Below, piece after piece: positions 35,250-44,286 of a stretch of 64,000 nucleotides of DNA; position 1 is the stretch's first letter, and the number at the start of each line of letters is the position of its first letter. Below the pieces are notes generated by a model. It did not search any database. It worked only from the letters and a program-made list of their open reading frames with translations, and was not told where the DNA came from. A program made the translations under genes and the position numbers. This stretch comes from Mycolicibacterium diernhoferi (GTDB lineage: Bacteria > Actinomycetota > Actinomycetes > Mycobacteriales > Mycobacteriaceae): NCBI RefSeq assembly GCF_019456655.1, contig NZ_CP080332.1, forward strand, positions 248,001 to 312,000, written 5' to 3'.

Positions 35250-35891
35250 ATGTCCACCGAATCCGCACCCAACGGATCGACCCGGCGCGATGAACTGCTG
35301 GCGGTCGCCGCCAAGCTGTTCGCCGCCCGCGGTTACCACGGCACCCGGATGGATGACGTGGCCGACGCGGTGGGCCTCAACAAGGCCACCGTCTACCACT
35401 ACTACGCCAGTAAATCGCTGATCCTCTGGGATATCTACAAGCGCACCGCCGACTTCACCGTCGACGCCCTGCACGACGATCCCACCGCCACCGCGCGGGA
35501 GACGATCTACCACTTCACCCGCCGGCTGCTCACCGGCATCGCCACCGACCTGGAAGCGGCGGCCGTCTACTTCCAGGAAGGCCCCTACATCTCGGAGTGG
35601 TTCACCGAGGAGCAGGTCGCCTACATCCGGAAGGCCGAGTCCACCGTCTACGAGCACGTCCGCGACGTCATCGACCGTGGCATCGCCAGCGGTGAGTTCT
35701 ACGAATGCGATTCGCACGTGCTGGCGCTGGGCTACATCGGCATGACGCTGGGCGCCTACCGGTGGCTGCGTCCGCACGGCCGCCGCACCGCCCAGGAGAT
35801 CGCCGTCGAATTCAGCACCGCGCTGCTGCGCGGACTGATCCGCGATGAGACGGTCCGCAACGAGCAGCCACTGGGCGCAGCCCAGAACTAA
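35250..35891 (+). CDS. TetR-family regulator
   Basis: A 213-aa repressor. The helix-turn-helix is in residues 30-58 (TRMDDVADAVGLNKATVYHYY), followed by a C-terminal domain of the TetR_C_33-like kind (VYFQEGPYISEWFTEEQV). Such regulators (KstR2/FadR-like) often control lipid degradation genes. It is followed after 18 bases by an SDR gene, so both probably share a promoter containing the inverted repeats at 35188-35211. The ligand is unknown; an acyl-CoA is a reasonable guess. Confidence 0.87.
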   Translation: MSTESAPNGSTRRDELLAVAAKLFAARGYHGTRMDDVADAVGLNKATVYHYYASKSLILWDIYKRTADFTVDALHDDPTATARETIYHFTRRLLTGIATDLEAAAVYFQEGPYISEWFTEEQVAYIRKAESTVYEHVRDVIDRGIASGEFYECDSHVLALGYIGMTLGAYRWLRPHGRRTAQEIAVEFSTALLRGLIRDETVRNEQPLGAAQN

Positions 35892-35909
35892 CGAAGCGAG
35901 GGCTTTGGC

Positions 35910-36701
35910 ATGACGGACGTGGGAATGGCGGAGCTCTTCCGGCTCGATGGCAAGGTAGCGGTGGTCACCGGTGGTGGCCGCGGCATCGGCGTGATGATCG
36001 CGCGCGGGCTGCTGCAGGCCGGTGCGGCCAAGGTCTACCTGTCCGCCCGCAAGGAAGCCGAACTGGCGGCTGCGGTCGAGGAGCTGTCCCCGTTGGGCGT
36101 GGTCGAGGCCATCCCGGCCGATCTGGGCACCGAAGCGGGGGTGCAAGCGCTCACCGACGCGGTGAGTGCCCGCGAGGACCAGATCCACGCCCTGTTCAAC
36201 AATGCCGGTGCGAACTGGGGAGAACCGTTCGAAACCTTCCCGGCCGCCGCGTTCGACCGGGTCTTCGACGTCAACGTCAAGGGCGTGTTTCTGCTGACCC
36301 GGGCTCTGGTGCCGCTGTTGAACGCCGGCGCCACCGAGGCCGATCCGGCCCGGGTGATCAACACCGGCAGTGTGGACGGTTTCCACATCCCCGAGGTGGG
36401 CCGCAACAACTTCTCCTACGCCGCCAGCAAGGCCGCCGTGCACGCCCTCACCCAGCAGCTGGCCGGTGAGCTGGCTCCGCGCATCCTCGTCAATGCCATT
36501 GCGCCCGGGCTGTTTCCGTCGAAGATGACCAAGGTGCTGCTGACCGCCGGCGAGGAGGCCGTGGGCGCGGCGTTGCCCCTCAAACGGGTCGGGCAGCCCG
36601 ACGACATGGCCGGTATCGCGGTGTTTTTGGCCAGCCGCGCCAGCAGCTACGTGACCGGGACCGTCATCCCCGTCGACGGCGGGATCAGCGTCATCCGCTG
36701 A
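35910..36701 (+). CDS. Short-chain dehydrogenase/reductase (FabG-like)
   Basis: A 263-aa classical SDR. The cofactor motif is TGGGRGIGVMIARGLL near residue 21, then NNAGANWGEPFE, the catalytic Ser in NTGSVDGFHIPE, YAASKAAVHAL with Tyr/Lys, and the terminal VDGGISVIR. It would reduce or oxidise a hydroxy/keto group with NAD(P)H, probably of a lipid intermediate given the TetR partner and desaturase neighbours. The start at 35910 is the first ATG after the TetR stop; one at 35925 is also possible. Confidence 0.87.
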   Translation: MTDVGMAELFRLDGKVAVVTGGGRGIGVMIARGLLQAGAAKVYLSARKEAELAAAVEELSPLGVVEAIPADLGTEAGVQALTDAVSAREDQIHALFNNAGANWGEPFETFPAAAFDRVFDVNVKGVFLLTRALVPLLNAGATEADPARVINTGSVDGFHIPEVGRNNFSYAASKAAVHALTQQLAGELAPRILVNAIAPGLFPSKMTKVLLTAGEEAVGAALPLKRVGQPDDMAGIAVFLASRASSYVTGTVIPVDGGISVIR

Positions 36702-36745
36702 TCTTCGGCGCCGGATGTGTGAATGCGGGTGCCCGCGGGTAGCCG

Positions 36746-37891
36746 GTGCACATGTGTTCACTCAATCTTCGCGGCCTCACCCGTTGGAGTGCGGCACCCG
36801 CGCGTGACGTCGCCACCGCGACCACGCCGAGAATCAACATGATCCGCGGTCTCGCGGCGCGGGCCACGACCCCACTGCTGCCCGACGACTACCTCAAGAT
36901 GCTCAATCCGCTGTGGACCGCCCGCGAACTGCGCGGAGCGGTGGTCGACGTGCGCCGGGAGACCGAGGACTCGGCCACCGTGACAATCAAACCGGGGTGG
37001 GGGTTCAAGGCGGACTACCGGCCCGGCCAGTACGTCGGGATCGGCTTGCGTGTCGACGGGCGCTGGCACTGGCGGTCCTATTCGCTGACCTCGGTGCCTG
37101 AACGCGACAACAGACTCATCTCGATCACCGTGAAGGCCACCCCCGAGGGCTTCCTGTCGACGCACCTGGTGGACGGGGTGGCACCCGGAACGATCGTCCG
37201 GTTGGCGGCTCCCAAAGGGGACTTCGCGTTGCCCGACCCGCCGCCCGACACGATGCTGTTCGTCACGGCGGGCAGCGGCATCACTCCGGTGATGGCGATG
37301 CTGCGTACGCTGGCCCACCGCGGGCAGACCGGCCGCGACATCGTGCACGTGCACTCCGCCCCGTCCGGTGACGACGTGATCTTCCGGGAAGAACTGCAGC
37401 GACTGCACGATCGCGCGGACGGGTACCGGCTGCATCTGCAGCTGACCGACCGGGACGGTCACCTCGACTTCGGCAGGCTCGAGGACATCGTCGCGGACTG
37501 GAGGCAGCGCCAGACCTGGGCCTGCGGCCCGCCGGCGATGCTCGACACGATCGAGCGGGTCTGGGCCGAGGCGGGGGTACCCGCCGAGCAACTGCACATG
37601 GAGCGATTCGTCATCGCCCGCACCGACCGGGGCGGGGAGGGCGGCACCATCACCTTCGCCGTCTCGGACAAGACGGTCGAGGTGGACGGTGCGACCTCGC
37701 TCCTGGAGGCCGGTGAGCAGGTGGGCATCCAGATGCCGTTCGGGTGCCGGATGGGCATCTGCCAAACCTGCGTCCTGCCATTGGAATCCGGTCATGTCCG
37801 CGATTTTCGATCCGGTACCGAGCACGGCGCGGGCGACCGGATCCAGACCTGCATCTCGGCGGCAGCCGGGAACTGCACCATCAACGTCTAG
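36746..37891 (+). CDS. Ferredoxin-type reductase for a fatty acid desaturase (Rv3230c-like)
   Basis: A 381-aa flavin reductase of the NAD(P)H-FAD-[2Fe-2S] type. The FAD part (about 55-150) has [12 protein letters not shown] and RSYSLTSVP; the NAD part has [14 protein letters not shown] and [10 protein letters not shown]-terminal plant-type ferredoxin has cluster Cys334, Cys339, Cys342 (CRMGICQTC) and Cys369. It passes electrons to the desaturase encoded next, as Rv3230c does for DesA3 in M. tuberculosis. The N-terminus is uncertain: an ATG at 36839 is an alternative start. Confidence 0.88.
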   Translation: MHMCSLNLRGLTRWSAAPARDVATATTPRINMIRGLAARATTPLLPDDYLKMLNPLWTARELRGAVVDVRRETEDSATVTIKPGWGFKADYRPGQYVGIGLRVDGRWHWRSYSLTSVPERDNRLISITVKATPEGFLSTHLVDGVAPGTIVRLAAPKGDFALPDPPPDTMLFVTAGSGITPVMAMLRTLAHRGQTGRDIVHVHSAPSGDDVIFREELQRLHDRADGYRLHLQLTDRDGHLDFGRLEDIVADWRQRQTWACGPPAMLDTIERVWAEAGVPAEQLHMERFVIARTDRGGEGGTITFAVSDKTVEVDGATSLLEAGEQVGIQMPFGCRMGICQTCVLPLESGHVRDFRSGTEHGAGDRIQTCISAAAGNCTINV

Positions 37892-37901
37892 GAGGTCCCG
37901 C

Positions 37902-39140
37902 ATGGCTATCACCGATATCAAGGCGTACGCGCACCTGACGGACGCCGACGTCGCGGAGCTGGAACGCGAGCTGGACGCGATTCGAGCTGACATCGAGGAG
38001 TCGCGAGGTGAACGCGACGCACGCTACATACGGCGGGCCATCCGGCTGCAGCGGGCGCTCGCCGTCGGCGGCCGCATCACCCTGTTCAAGAGCCGCAACA
38101 GATACGCCTGGGTGGCCGGGACCGGAATGCTCGCCGCGGCCAAGATCATCGAGAACATGGAGTTGGGGCACAACATCACCCACGGTCAGTGGGACTGGAT
38201 GAACGACCCGGAGATCCACTCCACCGAGTGGGAGTGGGACACGACCTCGCCGACCGTGCACTGGAAAAAGTCGCACAACTACATTCACCACAAGTACACC
38301 AACGTCGTGGGTCTCGACGACGACATCGGCTACGGCATCATGCGGTTGACCCGGGACCAGCGCTGGGAGCGCTGGATGATCGGCAACCCGGTGTACAACT
38401 TCCTGTTGGGCACGCTCTTCGAATGGGGTGTCGCGCTGCACGGGGTGGAGACGACCAAGTGGCGCAAGGGCGAGAAGTCGATGGGCGAGGTGCGCAAGGA
38501 CCTCAAGATCATCGGCCGCAAGGTCGGTAAGCAGGTCGGCAAGGACTACCTGGTCTTCCCGGCGCTGGCCGGACGCAACTGGAAGCACACGCTCGGCGCC
38601 AATGCGGTGGCGAACCTGATCCGCAACTACTGGGCCTACATGGTGATCTTCTGCGGGCATTTCCCCGACGGCGCAGAGAAGTTCACCCGGGAGGAGTTCG
38701 AGCGGGAGACGCACGCCGAGTGGTACCTGCGCCAGATGCTGGGCTCGGCGAACTTCCACGCCGGCCCGGTGATGGCGTTCATGAGCGGCAATCTGTGCTA
38801 CCAGATCGAGCACCACCTGTTCCCGGATCTGCCCAGCAACCGCTACGCCGAGATCGCGCAGCGGGTCCGCGCCCTGTGCGACAAGTACGACCTGCCCTAC
38901 ACCACGGGATCGCTTGTGCGGCAGTACAGTCAGTCGTTCTGGACGATCGCCAAGCTGGCCTTGCCGAACAGGTTCTTGAAGGCGACCGCCGACGACGCGC
39001 CCGAGACCAACTCCGAACTGAAGTTCCGGATCCGCGGCGGCGTCCGGGACACCTTCGGCATCGATCCGCGCACCGGGCGGCGGCGCGGGCTGCGCACCGC
39101 GCTGCGCGAACTGGAGAACGACACGGTCGTCATGGCATAG
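37902..39140 (+). CDS. Acyl-CoA delta-9 desaturase, DesA3-like
   Basis: A 412-aa membrane desaturase that would introduce a cis double bond into stearoyl-CoA or a similar chain. The three His boxes are present: GHNITHG from His90, HNYIHH with His125/129/130, and QIEHH with His304/305. The MAITDI... start and ESRGERDARYIRR match DesA3 (Rv3229c) closely. It starts 10 bases after the reductase stop, behind GGAGG, so reductase and desaturase form an operon. M. tuberculosis has its pair elsewhere, so this is probably an extra or relocated pair. Confidence 0.92.
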   Translation: MAITDIKAYAHLTDADVAELERELDAIRADIEESRGERDARYIRRAIRLQRALAVGGRITLFKSRNRYAWVAGTGMLAAAKIIENMELGHNITHGQWDWMNDPEIHSTEWEWDTTSPTVHWKKSHNYIHHKYTNVVGLDDDIGYGIMRLTRDQRWERWMIGNPVYNFLLGTLFEWGVALHGVETTKWRKGEKSMGEVRKDLKIIGRKVGKQVGKDYLVFPALAGRNWKHTLGANAVANLIRNYWAYMVIFCGHFPDGAEKFTREEFERETHAEWYLRQMLGSANFHAGPVMAFMSGNLCYQIEHHLFPDLPSNRYAEIAQRVRALCDKYDLPYTTGSLVRQYSQSFWTIAKLALPNRFLKATADDAPETNSELKFRIRGGVRDTFGIDPRTGRRRGLRTALRELENDTVVMA

Positions 39141-39168
39141 CCCCGAATGCGAGGGCTAGTGTGGCGAC

Positions 39169-40881
39169 ATGAAGTCGACCATCCTCTCCCGCCGCGACCT
39201 GGACTTCCTGCTCTACGAGTGGCTGCGGGTGGAGGAGCTGACCAGCCGGGAGCGGTTCGCCGAGCACTCCCGGGAGACCTTCGACGGTGTGCTGGACCTG
39301 TGTGAGCAGGTGGCCGAACGCTATTTCGCTCCGCACAACAAGCTCAGCGACGCCCACGAACCGCAGTTCGACGGCACGACGGTCACCGTCATCCCGGAGG
39401 TCAAGGAGGCCATCGACGCGTTCGCCAAGGCCGATCTGCTGGGCATGAGCTTCGACGCCGAACTCGGCGGCGCACAGCTGCCGGTCACCGTCGCGCAGGC
39501 CGGTTTCGCATGGATCTCGGCGGCGAACACCAGCAGCTCCGGGTACGTCATGCTGACCATCGCCAATGCCAACCTGATCGCCAAGTTCGGCACGCCTGCG
39601 CAGATCGACACGTATGTGCGGCCGATGCTGGCCGGCCGGTTCACCGGGACCATGGCGCTCTCGGAAACCCAGGCCGGCTCCTCGCTGGCCGACATCACCA
39701 CCCGCGCCGAACCCCAGGACGACGGCAGCTACCGGCTGACCGGCTCCAAGATGTGGATTTCCGGTGCCGAACACGAACTTTCGGAGAACATCATCAACCT
39801 GGTGCTGGCCAAGATCCCCGGTGGTCCGGCGGGCACCAAGGGCATCTCGCTGTTCATCGTGCCGAAGTTCCTGGTCGGAGCGGACGGCTCGGTCGGCCGC
39901 CGCAACGACGTCGCCATCTCCGGGCTCAATCACAAGATGGGCCAACGCGGGATCACCAACACCGTGCTCAACTTCGATGGTGCCGTCGGCTATCTGGTCG
40001 GCGAACCGCACCGCGGCCTGGCCTACATGTTCCACATGATGAACGAGGCCCGCCTCGGCGTCGGGATGGGCGCGGTCGCGCTCGGCTACACCGGCTACCT
40101 TAAATCCCTGCAGTACGCCCGGGAGCGTCCGCAGGGCCGGCTGGTCAAGGACCCGGCCAGCCCGCAGGTCCCGATCATCGAGCACGCCGATGTGAAGCGG
40201 ATGCTGTTGGCGCAGAAGGCCTATGTGGAGGGGGCGCTTGGACTGGCGCTGTACTGCGCGAAACTGGCCGACGAGGAGGACACCGCGCTGCTGGACATCC
40301 TCACCCCGATCGCCAAGAGCTGGCCCTCGCAGTGGTGCCTGGAGGCCAACAGTCTGGCCATCCAGGTGCACGGCGGGTACGGCTACACCCGTGAGTACGA
40401 CGTCGAGCAGCACTACCGGGACAACCGGCTCAACCCCATCCATGAGGGCACCCACGGCATTCAGAGTCTGGACCTGTTGGGCCGCAAGGTCACCCAGAAC
40501 GGTGGCGCGAGCCTGGCGGCCTTGGGGGAGCGGATTGCCGCGACGGTGGCCGCAGCCGGCGATGATCCGCTGGCCGCACAGTTGGACGCCGCCTGGCAGC
40601 GGCTGGTGACGGTGACCGCCGGCATGTTCGCCTCCGGTGACGTGGAGGCCGCGATGGCCAACAGTGCGGTCTACCTGGAGGCCTTCGGGCACATCGTGAT
40701 CGCCTGGATCTGGCTGGAGCAGTACCTGGCCTGCGCCGGCAACGACGGCGACTTCTACGCGGGCAAACGGCAGGCCGCGCGGTTCTTCTTCCGCTATGAA
40801 CTACCCAAGACCGCAGCGCAACTGGATCTGCTGGAAAGCCTGGACCGCACCACCCTGGATATGGAAGACGCCTGGTTCTAA
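39169..40881 (+). CDS. Large acyl-CoA dehydrogenase (FadE5-like, with C-terminal extension)
   Basis: A 570-aa enzyme of the long ACAD group (bacterial FadE5/ACAD with extra C-terminal domain). Motifs are ALSETQAGSSLADITT, GSKMWISGAEHEL, ISGLNHKMGQRGITN, the QVHGGYGYTREYDVEQHYRD stretch and catalytic Glu in LNPIHEGTHGIQSLDLLG. The C-terminal third (about 450-570) is the added helical domain. TAGTGT at 39157-39162 ends 6 bases before the ATG, so a separate leaderless transcript is likely although it is only 28 bases after the desaturase. Role: long-chain beta-oxidation (inferred). Confidence 0.9.
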   Translation: MKSTILSRRDLDFLLYEWLRVEELTSRERFAEHSRETFDGVLDLCEQVAERYFAPHNKLSDAHEPQFDGTTVTVIPEVKEAIDAFAKADLLGMSFDAELGGAQLPVTVAQAGFAWISAANTSSSGYVMLTIANANLIAKFGTPAQIDTYVRPMLAGRFTGTMALSETQAGSSLADITTRAEPQDDGSYRLTGSKMWISGAEHELSENIINLVLAKIPGGPAGTKGISLFIVPKFLVGADGSVGRRNDVAISGLNHKMGQRGITNTVLNFDGAVGYLVGEPHRGLAYMFHMMNEARLGVGMGAVALGYTGYLKSLQYARERPQGRLVKDPASPQVPIIEHADVKRMLLAQKAYVEGALGLALYCAKLADEEDTALLDILTPIAKSWPSQWCLEANSLAIQVHGGYGYTREYDVEQHYRDNRLNPIHEGTHGIQSLDLLGRKVTQNGGASLAALGERIAATVAAAGDDPLAAQLDAAWQRLVTVTAGMFASGDVEAAMANSAVYLEAFGHIVIAWIWLEQYLACAGNDGDFYAGKRQAARFFFRYELPKTAAQLDLLESLDRTTLDMEDAWF

Positions 40882-40887
40882 AACCCC

Positions 40888-40947
40888 GCCCAAACGAACA
40901 AACGGGCGCCAGAGTGCGAGTGGATCGCACCATTTCGTCGATCTCGG
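40888..40947. repeat. 60-bp intergenic repeat, copy 1
   Basis: It starts with GCCCAAACGAACAAACGGGC and ends with CGTCGATCTCGG, with AGTGCGAG between. An inverted copy of the same length lies at 45616-45675; both ends are identical and the middle has diverged. This copy fills the gap between the convergent acyl-CoA dehydrogenase and adhE1 genes. Confidence 0.8.
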
Positions 40948-40950
40948 CGG

Positions 40951-42033
40951 CTAGAACTCGATGATCTGGCGCACCGCCCGCCCGTCGGCGAGTTCGTCCA
41001 TGCCGGTGTTGATCTCGTCGAGCGCGATGGTGGAGGACACCAGCTTCTCCACCGGCAGCCGTCCGGCCCGCCACATCTCGACGAAGCGCGGGATGTCCCG
41101 GGCCGGCACCGCGGAGCCCAGGTAGCTGCCGATCAGCGTGCGGCCCTCGGCCACCAAACTCAACGGTGACAACGAGATCCGCGCATCCGGTGGGGGCAGG
41201 CCGACGGTGATGGTGCGTCCGCCCGGCGCGGTCAACCCGATCGCGGTCTCCAACGCGCCGGCATGCCCGACGGCCTCGATCACCACCTGCGCCGTGAAAT
41301 CGGCCTGCTCCGGCGTGAACGTCTCGTGCGCGCCGAGTTCACGCGCCAGCGCCAGCTTGTCGGGCAGGCGGTCCACGGCGATCACCCGGACGCCGTCGTG
41401 GGCGAGCGCGGTCAGCATGGCGGCCATCCCGACCCCGCCCATCCCCACGATCGCCATGGTCTGCCCGGGCTTCGGTTCCCCGGCGTTGAGCACCGCCCCG
41501 CCACCGGTCAGCACCGCGCAGCCCAACAGCGAGGCGACCACCGGGGGAACGTCCGCGTCCACCGGCACCACCGAACGCCGGTCCACCACTGCGTGGGTGG
41601 CGAACCCGGACACCCCGAGATGGTGCAGCACCCCGCCGCCGAGCCGGACCGCACCGGTGAGCAGGGTGCCCGCACCGTTGGCGGCGCTGCCCGGAATGCA
41701 GGGGGCCAGGCCGTCGGTGGCGCAGGCCGAGCATTCGCCGCACCGCGGCAGGAAGGTCATCACCACCCGTTGGCCGGGCGCCAAGTCCGAGGCGCCGCCG
41801 ACCTTCTCGACGACACCGGCGGCCTCATGGCCGAGCAGCATCGGGATGGGGCGCACCCGGTTGCCGTCGACCACCGACAGGTCCGAGTGGCACAGCCCGG
41901 CCGCCTCGATGCGCACCAGCAGTTCACCGGCACCGGGATCGTCGAGTTCGAGTTCGGTCACCGACAGCGGCCGCGACGCCGCATAGGGCCGGGACGCGCC
42001 GATCGTTTCCAGCACCGCACCACGGATCCTCAT
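40951..42033 (-). CDS. adhE1: Zinc-dependent alcohol dehydrogenase AdhE1 (Rv0162c-like)
   Basis: A 360-aa MDR alcohol dehydrogenase. Catalytic-zinc residues are Cys in AAGLCHSDLS and His in LLGHEAAG; a structural-zinc lobe is present (CGECSACATDGLAPC). The NAD-binding motif is IVGMGGVGMAAML. It oxidises alcohols to aldehydes with NAD (substrate unknown; M. tuberculosis AdhE1 likewise). It is divergent from the thioesterase gene across only 26 bases, and both may use leaderless starts. Confidence 0.9.
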   Translation of the reverse strand: MRIRGAVLETIGASRPYAASRPLSVTELELDDPGAGELLVRIEAAGLCHSDLSVVDGNRVRPIPMLLGHEAAGVVEKVGGASDLAPGQRVVMTFLPRCGECSACATDGLAPCIPGSAANGAGTLLTGAVRLGGGVLHHLGVSGFATHAVVDRRSVVPVDADVPPVVASLLGCAVLTGGGAVLNAGEPKPGQTMAIVGMGGVGMAAMLTALAHDGVRVIAVDRLPDKLALARELGAHETFTPEQADFTAQVVIEAVGHAGALETAIGLTAPGGRTITVGLPPPDARISLSPLSLVAEGRTLIGSYLGSAVPARDIPRFVEMWRAGRLPVEKLVSSTIALDEINTGMDELADGRAVRQIIEF

Positions 42034-42059
42034 GGTTCCAGCCTGACATGCTGAGCGGC

Positions 42060-42491
42060 ATGGAGTATTCGAACGCGGACTTCGGAGTGCACTGGCCGGT
42101 GCAGACGCGGTGGACCGACAACGACATGTTCGGCCACCTCAACAACGCGATCTACTACCAACTGTTCGACACCGCCATCAACGCCTGGATCGGTTCCGGC
42201 GCGGGCGTCGACCCGATGTCGGCGCCCTGGCTGGGGGTGGTGGCCGAGTCGAGTTGCCGCTACTTCACAGAGCTGAAGTTCCCCTCCGATCTGGTGGTGG
42301 GACTCGCCGTCACCCGGCTGGGCACCAGCAGCGTCACCTACCGCACCGGGTTGTGGGCCGACGGTGGGCCGGTCGCCGCCGTCGGATCCTGGGTGCACGT
42401 CTACGTGGACCGCCAGACCCGCCGGCCGGTCCCGATCCCCGACGCGATCCGAACACTGCTGGGCACGGCTGTCCGCGACGCGAAGCTCTGA
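42060..42491 (+). CDS. Acyl-CoA thioesterase, hot-dog fold (Rv0163-like)
   Basis: A 143-aa 4HBT-type thioesterase. The WTDNDMFGHLNNAIYYQLFD stretch carries the usual catalytic Asp (DNDMFGH) of the YbgC/FadM group. It would hydrolyse acyl-CoA thioesters. I prefer the ATG at 42060 (MEYSNADFG), with CATGCT 7 bases upstream as a -10, over the one at 42048. It matches M. tuberculosis Rv0163 in position beside adhE1. The chain preferred cannot be read from sequence. Confidence 0.87.
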   Translation: MEYSNADFGVHWPVQTRWTDNDMFGHLNNAIYYQLFDTAINAWIGSGAGVDPMSAPWLGVVAESSCRYFTELKFPSDLVVGLAVTRLGTSSVTYRTGLWADGGPVAAVGSWVHVYVDRQTRRPVPIPDAIRTLLGTAVRDAKL

Positions 42492-42557
42492 CCAGCCCGG
42501 CGTTTCCGCCGCCGCTCAGCGGGTAGCCGCCCGTGAAACAGCCACGGAGGAGGCGCC

Positions 42558-43706
42558 ATGCGCGCAATGGTGTACCGCGGGCCGTACAAGGTGCGGGTCG
42601 AGGAAAAAGATCCTCCCACGATCGAGCATCCCAATGATGCGATCGTGCGGGTCACGATGGCGGCGATCTGCGGATCCGATCTGCATCTCTACCACGGGAT
42701 GATGCCGGATACCCGGGTCGGCATGACGTTCGGTCACGAGTTCATCGGCGTGGTCGAGCGGGTGGGCCCGTCGGTGCAGAATCTCAAACCGGGCGACCGG
42801 GTGATGGTGCCGTTCAACGTCTATTGCGGGTCGTGTTATTTCTGCGCGCGGGGCCTGTACTCCAACTGCCACAACGTCAATCCCAACGCCACCGCCGTCG
42901 GGGGCATCTACGGGTACTCCCACACCTGCGGTGGTTACGACGGCGGGCAGGCCGAATTCGTCCGGGTCCCGTTCGCCGATGTGGGTCCGGCGATCATCCC
43001 GGACTGGATGGACGACGAGGACGCGCTGCTGTGCACCGACGCGCTGGCGACCGGCTACTTCGGTGCGCAACTGGCCGATATCGCCGAGGGCGACACCGTG
43101 GCGGTGTTCGGGGCGGGGCCGATCGGTCTCTACGCGGCGAAGTCGGCCTGGCTGATGGGCGCGGGTCGCGTCATCGTGATCGACCATCTGGAGAACAGGC
43201 TGCAGAAGGCCCGCATCTTCGCCCACGCCGAGACACGCAACTTCGCCGAGTACGACGACATCGTGGTGGAGATGAAGAAGGCCACGGGTTGGCTGGGCGC
43301 GGACTCGGTGATCGACTGCGTCGGCGCCGAAGCCGACGGCAACTTCTTACAGCACGTCACCGCGACCAAGTTGAAACTGCAGGGCGGCTCCCCGGTGGCG
43401 CTGAACTGGGCGATCGATTCGGTGCGCAAGGGCGGCACGGTATCGGTGATGGGTGCCTACGGGCCGATGTTCAGCGCGGTGAAGTTCGGCGACGCAATGA
43501 ACAAGGGGCTGACGTTGCGGATGAACCAATGCCCGGTGAAACGCCAGTGGCCGCGGCTGTTCTCGCACATCCAGAATGGCTATCTGAAACCCAATGACAT
43601 TGTCACCCATCGGATCCCGCTGGAGCACATTGCGGAGGGGTACCACATCTTCTCGGCCAAACTCGACGACTGCATCAAGCCGGTCATTCTTCCCCAAGCC
43701 AGCTGA
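42558..43706 (+). CDS. Zinc-dependent alcohol/formaldehyde dehydrogenase (MDR family)
   Basis: A 382-aa MDR enzyme like glutathione-independent formaldehyde dehydrogenase or threonine-type dehydrogenases. Catalytic zinc: Cys in AAICGSDLHLYHG and His/Glu in FGHEFIG. Structural zinc: CGSCYFCARGLYSNC. The NAD motif is VAVFGAGPIGLYAAKSA. A strong GGAGGAGG site precedes the ATG at 42558. It opens a three-gene run with the hypothetical and MBL genes (14-base gap and an overlap). The substrate is unknown. Confidence 0.87.
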   Translation: MRAMVYRGPYKVRVEEKDPPTIEHPNDAIVRVTMAAICGSDLHLYHGMMPDTRVGMTFGHEFIGVVERVGPSVQNLKPGDRVMVPFNVYCGSCYFCARGLYSNCHNVNPNATAVGGIYGYSHTCGGYDGGQAEFVRVPFADVGPAIIPDWMDDEDALLCTDALATGYFGAQLADIAEGDTVAVFGAGPIGLYAAKSAWLMGAGRVIVIDHLENRLQKARIFAHAETRNFAEYDDIVVEMKKATGWLGADSVIDCVGAEADGNFLQHVTATKLKLQGGSPVALNWAIDSVRKGGTVSVMGAYGPMFSAVKFGDAMNKGLTLRMNQCPVKRQWPRLFSHIQNGYLKPNDIVTHRIPLEHIAEGYHIFSAKLDDCIKPVILPQAS

Positions 43707-43719
43707 CAGGAGTATCGCC

Positions 43720-44286
43720 ATGGTCTACACCGCCGAACACCCGCCGGTACCCGACAGTGACGAGTTGCGCGCCCGCATCCCGGGGTGGGGCGCCGACCTC
43801 GACCCGGCCGACCGGCCCGCCGTCCCCAGGATGCGGTTCGATCCGTCGGCCTCCGGGGCGCACTGGGACCTGCCCGAGCAGCAGCCCGAGCGCGTGCCCA
43901 GGGAGCGTTCCATCGAACATGCGCGTCTGACACCGGTTTTCGGGACGTCTGCGCCGTTACGGGGGGTATCCGGTCTCGTGCGCAGGTTCGCCTACCGGTA
44001 CAGCGAGGGGCGCGCGGCGCACTGGCTGCTGCTTCTCGGCGCCGACCGGGTGGACGCCGTGGAGAGCCACCTGGCCTCGCTGTTCACGTTGCGTCCGGAC
44101 AATCCGATCACCGAGACCGGGGTCAAGAGCGAGTTCACCCACCACGGCTGGAAGGCCCGGGTCGGCACCACCCGCGTCGACAACGCACACACCTGGATCG
44201 ACCCGCTACTGATCGCCGGGCCGTGGGTGGCCGTCGGGGCGCTCGCGGTGAAAGGCATCCGCCGGGTGGCGGCCCGGTGGACCTGA
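43720..44286 (+). CDS. Hypothetical protein (188 aa) between ADH and MBL genes
   Basis: A 188-aa protein starting MVYTAEHPPVPDSDELRARI. The N-terminal half is Pro/Asp/Arg-rich and hydrophilic, with WGADLDPADRPAVPRMRFD; the C-terminal half is helical with a hydrophobic stretch near 158-178 (LLIAGPWVAVGALAVKGI). An ACAGGAG site precedes the ATG, and the stop overlaps the next start by 10 bases, so it is co-translated with the metallo-hydrolase. I do not recognise the family. The only guess is a partner to the dehydrogenase or the MBL protein. Confidence 0.7.
   Translation: MVYTAEHPPVPDSDELRARIPGWGADLDPADRPAVPRMRFDPSASGAHWDLPEQQPERVPRERSIEHARLTPVFGTSAPLRGVSGLVRRFAYRYSEGRAAHWLLLLGADRVDAVESHLASLFTLRPDNPITETGVKSEFTHHGWKARVGTTRVDNAHTWIDPLLIAGPWVAVGALAVKGIRRVAARWT

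Noticed and set aside
40888..40907. GCCCAAACGAACAAACGGGC as a simple terminator
   Set aside because: It can form only a 4-bp stem and lacks a T-run; it is better described as part of the 60-bp repeat.
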